Shown one piece after another: positions 57,820-64,000 of a stretch of DNA of 64,000 bases. The stretch is from positions 81,342,002-81,406,001 of the forward strand of contig CM057832.1 in NCBI GenBank assembly GCA_030068075.1, in the 5' to 3' direction. Under the pieces are notes generated by a model. That model worked only from the letters and a program-made list of their open reading frames with translations, did not search any database and was not told where the DNA came from. The position numbers were made by a program, and so were the translations under genes. This DNA comes from Paguma larvata (Eukaryota; Chordata; Mammalia; Carnivora; Viverridae). Numbering within the stretch: the first letter of the stretch is position 1; the number at the start of each line of letters is the position of its first letter.

Positions 57820-58250
57820 CCTGCCTCCTTAGTCTCCTAGATCTGTCTTTTGTGCTTGGATCAATTTTCCTAAAACATTTTTATGTTACTTCCTTCCTCT
57901 GAAAACCTTCATTGACTCACTGTAGCTTGAGAAGAAACCAGAAGTCCTTGACCGGCATCCACATTCAAGGCCTTCCACAGTTTGAGCCAAGGGAGCTTCC
58001 CATTCTCCTCATCCGTGGGCCTTGACATGAAGTGTGTCCTGCGGCCAGACTCCTCTGGTCACTGGCCCTGCAACAGGACTTGTGTTTCTCTTCCTCCACA
58101 GCCCTGTTGCTGTCATTCTCTTTCCAGTGTGTCCTCACGCCGTCATCTCTAAATCCCCTCCGTCCTGGCTCTCGTCTCCACTGCTTGTGCTGGTGGTGAC
58201 ATTACCTAGACTGTCATTGTGGCAGTGAGAGGATTGCTTCGTAAGTATCT
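57820..58250 (+). mobile_element. L2 LINE 3' region, sense
   Basis: CTCTGAAAACCTTCATTGAC, CATTCAAGGCCTTCCACAG and CCTGTTGCTGTCATTCTC-like blocks are in L2 order. Confidence 0.6.
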
Positions 58251-58305
58251 CAGGTTGTGCCTACTTTCCCCAAATAGATGGCACACTCTTAAGAAATGAT
58301 ACATT

Positions 58306-58520
58306 ATGGGGTGCCCGGTGGCTCAGTTGATTGAGCATTTGACTTCTGCTCAGGTCATGATCTCACGGTTCTTGAGTTCGAGCCCATGTTGGGCTCTGTG
58401 CTGACAGCTCGGAGCCTGGAGCCTGCTTTGGATTCTGTCTTCCTCTCTCTCTGTCCCTCCCCTGCTCATGCTCTGTCTGTCTCTCTCAAAAGTAAGTAAA
58501 CATTAAAAAAATTAAAACAA
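58306..58520 (+). mobile_element. CAN-SINE, sense, with 15-base target duplication
   Basis: Direct repeats AAGAAATGATACATT (58291-58305) and AAGAAATGAAACATT (58521-58535). Confidence 0.95.
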
Positions 58521-59709
58521 AAGAAATGAAACATTTTGAAAATTTCTTTGTGCCTTTTACATCTAAAGCAAAGCTTTGGACATGGTCATTCTAGGATAAG
58601 CAATGAATGAACCAAATATAAATACAGGAATACAACTTAAGGTCAAGAATAAATGATTTTTGCATTACCCGCTCCTCTTGATTTTCAAGCCCTATGTGGA
58701 ATATTTAAGTTTTTCAGAGGGAATAAGCACTTAAATAAATTAAGCTTTTGTGGTTTGAATAAATGAAGAAAGCCTGGGCGTGGCCCGTGAGAATCGGAAC
58801 TGTGCGGCAGCAGTATAGACACCGCTTGTGGTCGCGCTCGGCAGTGATTTCGGGGGAGGCGGTGTTTACTCGTGCGCTCTGGTTTGATAGCCGGTCAGGG
58901 GTGGCACAGCAGTGCAGTTGGGGGCACATTTTTAGGAGCGGCTTCTGGAGCGGTAGCTTTGAGTCTTCCAGGTAGACTGGTGGTTCTCCGTCGGTGAGTC
59001 CGTTGGAGCCTTCTGAGGGCTTTGTTGAAACTCAGGACTGCTGCCAGTCCCGGGACCACACGGTGACCATCACTGGATGAGGTCCCGTCGCTTGCTGGAT
59101 GTTTCTTTCGACCTTGGGAAATTTCCACGTACCAGTAGCATGCACGTGGAGGCTGGGGGTCATACACCTGTTTTGGACATAGACCAAGTGTTTCGATGTG
59201 AACTTTAAAATACAGTTCGAGGTTTACAGGATATAGGGTATGGTAGTCCCACATGTCCCTTGAGCTTTTTTAAATGTCACTTTTTAAGAGTGCTTAAACA
59301 TCTTAGGATTGTGAAATATTTAGGCACCTCCTCTTAGAAAGCTCGAATAGTTTTTATTATTTAAATACGGGTATGAAACGAAACCTTTCCAAGGTGTTTC
59401 TTAATTTATTCTTCAAGGTCAGTATAATCTGAAAGAGGAAATAAAATGCAGGGAAGTGGGAAAGTGATGGCATCGTTAGCTGATCACACTCAGCTGTGCA
59501 AAACCAGTCCTTGCTCCGACCTGACCTAGCATTGCGTGTGAGGCTCACTGTGCTGTTCAGTGAAGCCATTCTCTTGTCACCGCGAGGTTTATTAGTGACC
59601 TCGCATTGCTGGATAAAACTGAGGCCTGATAAAAGGTTCTGAGTTAAGGGTGTGACGGAAATTCATGAAGCTGTGTCCTCATCTTCGAATACTGGTGTCT
59701 TTGGGTTTC

Positions 59710-59766
59710 CTTTTTTTTTTTTTTTTTAATTTGAGAGAGAGAGAGAGAGGGCAAGCAGGGGAGAGG

Positions 59767-59806
<40 letters not shown>

Positions 59807-59922
59807 CCTAAGCAGATTCCACACCCAGCTGGGAGCCCAATGGATCCCACGACCCTGGGCTCATGACCTGAGCTGAAATCAAGAACCGGGTGCTCCACCG
59901 ACGGAGCCGCCCCGCTGCCTCG
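59710..59922 (-). mobile_element. CAN-SINE, antisense, with (GA)n expansion
   Basis: (GA)n runs at 59733-59750 and 59770-59804. Head remnant GGAGCCGCCCCGCTGCC. Confidence 0.88.
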
Positions 59923-61218
59923 CTTGCGTTTGTTTTTAATGCTTTACCTACTAAGGTACTTTTTTTTTTTCTTTTTAATTGAGAACCTTGCTTTCGGAGG
60001 TCAGGTCTGAAGGGATATCTGGTTTTTCCCACTGCGAGGACAGAGATGAGCATCTAAAATGCCTTCCTAAAAGTCTGTGAGATGATATACGGATGTCCCA
60101 CCAATGCTCGTGACTGAGTGGTGGAGAACGGGTCATTCCTTCCCTCCCCGATTTAGACATCCATATAATTGGTCATTTTCGCAAAATGTGTCTTGCTTAC
60201 GTAGTCAGGAAACCAGTGAAGTCACGACGTTAAACACACAAGAATTAGCTACTGGAAATCACCTGTTATGCCACGAAATTGGCGTTTAAATAAGAGAAAG
60301 TCGGGGAGTTCAAGAAGAGAGAAGGGCGTGAGTCTTCCCCAGATGCGGTGTGGAGTAACGGAACTGGAGTTTCTCATCTCATTAGCTGGGAAGAGGAGAG
60401 AAGGAAGGAAAGAAATACAATAAAATAGTGACTTGACAGAACGCTGGGAGGAGCCGAAGGGGGGTGGATTTGGTAGCATTTCAGAGAAAGGACACTTCAG
60501 TGCTGCCTTTAAGGCGGGGGCTGTGTAAGTCCCTTCCAGAGCTTGCCCCTCGCATAGCTCCTCTTTTCCTTCCATATTCAGCCGGGGACACACGGAGCCC
60601 CTGCCCTGGCCACGTGTCGACTCTTCGGGGAATCTCTGTCCCCCAGCTTCTCTCCACCTACGCGTGCTCAACCCTTCTCTGTGGTTTAAAAATGAAATGA
60701 CATTTTATTGCTCCTTAGAGCTTCTCTTTCTTTTTCACATTTATTGTGAGGCCTGGCTACTTGGGAAACGATGACTCCTTGATCTGTTCAGGCAAGTAAT
60801 TGGCCACCGTGTGTCCTGCAGTGTGCTAGGTTTGGGGATGCACGGTGAGCCAGAGCCCCGGTGCCTGTGTGCCGCATCTACGTTCCGGCGAGAAGGCTCT
60901 TGGCTGTGCCTGGCGGCTCTGTCTCCTCATTGCTTACTCCCTCCTGCCTCTCCTGCAAAAACCTCAAGGCCCCGAAGACCTAGCCCTCTGTCGGGTTTTC
61001 TTTCTAGAACTGATTTGCTCGATCTCTTAGCAGCAGTCGACAAGGCACGCTGGCTCCTCCAGGATGCATGGTGACGTTGGCCTGAGTGACATTGTGTTCT
61101 CTCCTTGGTTCTCCCGGTACCACCCCTGGCTCCCGGCTCTTTTCCCAGATCACACTCTCTTGTAACAACTCCCTCCTCTTCTCCCCAGAGGCGGCAGGCA
61201 CCCCCGGGGCCCCCGGAA

Positions 61219-61308
61219 CTCAGCTTCCAGCCCCTCCTTTGCCAGGATCTCAGCTCCCAGCCTCTCCCCTGGCAGGAGCACACTTGCCAGTTCCCACCCT
61301 CGCTCACA
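61219..61308 (+). repeat. 30-bp tandem repeat, three copies
   Basis: Copies at 61219-61248, 61249-61278 and 61279-61308, beginning CTCAGCTTCCAGCCC. The first two are clear; the third is diverged. Confidence 0.7.
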
Positions 61309-61439
61309 GCGTGCGGATTGAACACAACCCCCCACCTCCCTCTCCTGCCACACCGGGCTCCCCGCTCTCCCCCAGGTCGGCCTCTGTGCCTCCTCATGCC
61401 TCCTCCTTCCCTTTCAGATGGAAGTCCAGCCAGCCCCTC

Positions 61440-62010
61440 CTCTCGTGAGTCCTGCCCCGCTGCCCACGGCTCAGGCCCCTCGCTGCTGTTCACAGACTTG
61501 AGGTCTCCCTTCCCTTCGCCTGTCCTAAGGTTGCCATCAGGTCAATCGCTCGGGAACACAGTGCTGACCCTCTGCTCCCGGCTCAGAGACCCTCACACGC
61601 TGCAGGGTCCGGAGGGCTGGCCGGAGGCTTCCCCTCCCCTCGCTCCCGCTCTGCCTCTCGTGCCCTTTCGTGCACCCCGTTCTTCAGCCCCACCGCCCTG
61701 CCCAGTCCAGCGCTAGCACACCTCCTCCCGCTTTCCCGCTCCGTGACTTTGTCCTTGTTGCCCTTTTCTCAACACTCTTTCTCATTTTTCATGTCTCTCT
61801 GCTCTTCCGTTAAACTGCAGCTTGGATGGGGTTCTTTTCCCTGAAGATCTCTGCAGACCTTTCTAGGCTCTGAGTCTCCTCTCCAGCCTTTGGATTGCCA
61901 TAAAAATCTATGGCTATTCCTGTGCGATAATCCTTGTTGGTGTTTGTAATCCCACCACATGTCTGGCCCTAGACCGTAGACTCCCGAGCAGGGGCATCCT
62001 GACACCTCGC
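61440..62010 (+). mobile_element. Possible L2 LINE 3' region, sense
   Basis: C/T-rich sequence with TGTCTCTCTGCTCTTCCGTT and a late GTAGACTCCCGAGCAGGGGC block, consistent with L2 but much diverged. The right end may be near 62010. Confidence 0.4.
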
Positions 62011-62119
62011 AGCCACCTCAGGCTCCTGGACCGCCTCTTAGTACATGGCGTGATGGACGGGTGGCCACTGGAGGAAGGATTTAGGAGTCTGCTTGTTTAC
62101 AGATCGGCACCGTTTAAAA

Positions 62120-62285
62120 TCTAGACACGGGGTTGACAAACTACAACCTCTAGGCTGCTTCGGCCCACTGCTTGGCTTTGCAAATAAAGTTTTATTCACA
62201 CGACCACTCAGCAGTCTGGGCATTCTGTAGTTGAATGGCCTGAAATCGTTACTAATGACCTTTTACAGATCTACTCTAGACCACT
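62120..62285 (+). mobile_element. MER5A-like hAT DNA transposon remnant
   Basis: GGTTGACAAACTACAACC, CAAATAAAGTTTTATTCACA and ACCTTTTACAGATC match the layout of MER5A (hAT-Charlie). Ends eroded. Confidence 0.7.
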
Positions 62286-62510
62286 GTCCAAACTTCTGAA
62301 GAGTACTCTATCAGCTGTGGAAGGAAATCAAGGAAACAATGTTTGCTTAAACTCTTAGCCTTTTGCTTTGGCTCTTTGACATATCTATGCGGCTACCATA
62401 GTTGGGGCATCGAGATTTTTCTATTACTTTATTGAAAGTGAAGTACAATTATTTTTGTTGTAAGAATGATGCCGACAGCCAAGTTAACTAGATTTGATCT
62501 CTGATTTCTT

Positions 62511-62742
62511 GAAGCTTTATTTTTTTTTATTTTTTTTTCAACGTTTATTTATTTTTGAGAGACATAGAGACAGAGCGTGAGCAGGGGAAGGGCAGAGAGA
62601 GAGGGAGATACAGAATCTGAAGCAGGCTCCAGGCTCTGAGCTGTCAGCACAGAGCCCGACGCGGGGCTCGAACTCACAGACCACGAGATCATGACCTGAG
62701 CTAAAGTCGGCCGCTTAACCGACTGAGCCACCCAGGCGCCCC
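62511..62742 (-). mobile_element. CAN-SINE, antisense, with 16-base target duplication
   Basis: Perfect direct repeats TGATCTCTGATTTCTT at 62495-62510 and 62743-62758. It lies 309 bases upstream of DMRT1 exon 3 and looks young. Confidence 0.97.
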
Positions 62743-63050
62743 TGATCTCTGATTTCTTAACATTGGGATAGAATTTTCTGAATCGACGTCCGTCAGGCCT
62801 GCCCAAGCTTTATGTCAGCAAAATGTTTTTGGTATTCTCCAAAAATAAATCACGTGCAAGGGTCCGCCAGCTGGGTCCCCAGTTTGCCAGCCTTAGAAAC
62901 ACTCGTCCCTTATTTTGGCTGTGGGAGGAAGCAGCAGGTTCCGGAGCCTTGTTCTGTAGCTGTGCCGACGAGGAAGGCCATCCGTGGCCAGGGTTGAGAG
63001 GTGAAGTTTGTGCACCCCCGCGTGAACCCCATGTTGTTTTCTCTTTCCAG

Positions 63051-63334
63051 AGGGACGCATGGCCATCCAGGATATCCCTGCTGTCCCCAGCAGAGGGCAC
63101 ATGGAGAACGCGCCTGATCTGGTCTCTGACTCCACCTACTACAGCAGCTTCTACCAGCCGTCTCTGTTCCCTTACTACAACAATCTGTACAACTACCCGC
63201 AGTACTCCATGGCCTTGGCCGCGGAGTCCTCTTCTGGGGACGTGGGAAGCCCCCTCGGGGGGTCCCCCGTGAAGAACAGCCTCCGGAGCCTCCCGGCACC
63301 CTACGTGCCTGGTCAGCCTGGAAACCAGTGGCAG
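63051..63334 (+). CDS. DMRT1: DMRT1 coding exon 3
   Basis: Third coding exon, 284 bases, giving residues 180-274 once joined to the last base of exon 2, and ending in phase 0. The acceptor is a pyrimidine tract ending CTCTTTCCAG and the donor is CAG|GTAAGA at 63335. It begins [12 protein letters not shown] and contains the Tyr-rich stretch [20 protein letters not shown] (about residues 211-230), part of the vertebrate Dmrt1-specific region. It then runs through GGSPVKNSL to PGQPGNQWQ. The protein is incomplete here: in other mammals about 100 further residues, rich in Ser and Pro and ending in an acidic tail, come from two later exons outside the window. No disabling change is seen. Confidence 0.97.
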
Positions 63335-64000
63335 GTAAGACGTTACCCAGAGTGCCTGGATCTGTCGAGAAAACACACACACGCACACACAACGGCCAGC
63401 TCGGCACACGCGTGTGCACATTATGCCGGAGGTGTTAAAAAAAAAGGCTCACTCTCCCATGACGTCATGCGACCCCAGAGGTCGGCTGTAGGAATCGTTA
63501 AGTGTGAAGGAATTGCAGGTGTTTGTTTGCATTTACTTCTCTCATTTTTCCGTATCGCTTTGCATAAATACCCAGTGGGCCGGAGGCGGATTCACAAGGG
63601 GCTCACTGTGTGAGGTTCCCACCCCCCAGCCTTGTCCCCACTTTCTTTGAGTAGCTTAGAAAACGCCGGGTGCAGCCATCTGGGTGGCAGTAATCTTAGC
63701 GACGACTGTGCCCCCTGGAAGGGACAAGTATTATCACCTGTATGTTCACGGGGAAGCAAGGTAAGAAAAGGAATTAGGTCCTTGTCGTTCCGGGCCAAAT
63801 TGGATGCTTTTTTAGCTGGGAATGAAGGTTATCTTTCAGAGGCTTAAGTGTGCGATCAGGAGCTTTTAGATTAACGCTGGGGGTGAAACAAAGCATTTCA
63901 CATCGTCAGGGAAGGAGTGTTTCGCTAGAGCTGTTGGGCTTCCTCAGCTTTCACCATTTCCGCGGATTCGAGGCACCAAAAGCATCCACAGGCTGGGTCG
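63335..64000 (+). other. DMRT1: DMRT1 intron 3, 5' part
   Basis: Begins with donor GTAAGA and runs off the window. Apart from a short CA-rich run near 63376 and an A run at 63438, I see nothing in it. The exon 3 frame stays open into the intron until a stop at 63611-63613, which I take as chance. Confidence 0.85.

Larger units (their letters stand above)
28355..63050 (+). other. DMRT1: DMRT1 intron 2
   Basis: 34,696-base phase-1 intron, GTAAGG...TTCCAG, filled with retroposons listed separately. Stretches over 300 bases in which I recognise nothing are: 28355-28960, 31400-32106, 32291-32836, 33028-33829, 34056-34554, 35092-35745, 37810-38564, 38776-39884, 43939-44844, 45061-45409, 46057-48138, 48175-50774, 50926-51520, 51735-53569, 53651-55429, 55936-56529, 56656-57515, 58521-59709, 59923-61218 and 62743-63050. 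No open frame in these has splice context, homology I recognise or start context suggesting a nested gene. Confidence 0.9.

Noticed and set aside
58960..59060. MER5-type fragment (TGGTGGTTCTCC...)
   Set aside because: Only a dozen bases resemble the MER5 start, too weak to list.
61105..61716. 204-codon open frame, Pro-rich
   Set aside because: Starts within C/T-rich, repeat-derived sequence in intron 2. Stop codons are scarce because of base composition.
63335..63613. Readthrough of exon 3 into intron 3 as an alternative C-terminus
   Set aside because: The frame stays open for 92 codons, but the GTAAGA donor is strong and the added residues are low-complexity, with no family match.

Overview
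This is a mammalian nuclear genome window, almost certainly from a cat-like carnivore (Felidae). The main support is about 54 copies or fragments of the carnivore tRNA-derived CAN-SINE in the feliform style. These have a head reading GGCGCCTGGGTGGCTCAGT, a CT-rich body and an AATAAACATTAAAA tail. There are also LINE-1, L2, MIR, MaLR and old DNA-transposon remnants, vertebrate splice signals and one CpG island. No bacterial, plasmid, viral or CRISPR-type content was seen.

The only protein-coding gene I can support is DMRT1 (doublesex and mab-3 related transcription factor 1), on the + strand. Three coding exons are visible: exon 1 at 24221-24574, exon 2 at 28171-28354 and exon 3 at 63051-63334. 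All have GT/AG splice sites, and together they give 274 in-frame codons. The C-terminal part (about 100 residues in other mammals, from memory) lies beyond the right edge. Exon 1 holds the whole zinc-binding core of the DM DNA-binding domain, with all eight Cys/His ligands. Exon 2 continues the recognition helix. Exon 3 carries a Tyr-rich segment typical of vertebrate Dmrt1.

Layout: 1-23500 is intergenic 5' flank, dense in SINEs and LINE fragments. In other mammals KANK1 is the next gene upstream, but none of it is visible here. About 23640-25530 is a CpG island spanning promoter, exon 1 and the start of intron 1, and it contains a degenerate ~60-bp minisatellite at 24782-25336. Intron 1 (24575-28170) is otherwise nearly repeat-free. 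Intron 2 (28355-63050, 34.7 kb) is full of SINE and L1 insertions, but it keeps some repeat-poor stretches (43.9-44.8, 46.1-50.7 and 51.7-55.4 kb) where regulatory elements could lie. Intron 3 begins at 63335.

Biologically the window covers the promoter and N-terminal half of a conserved gonadal transcription factor needed for testis differentiation and germ-cell control. I did not find a new biological system. The observations most worth checking are the intron-1 minisatellite inside the CpG island, the Gly/Ser-Gly tract in exon 1, tandem SINEs that share a triplicated target site, a homeodomain-motif cluster in intron 2, and a double CCAAT plus GC-box cluster at 12.1 kb. Repeat boundaries are by eye, usually to within 5-20 bases. 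Family names for old repeats are from recognition, not from a search.
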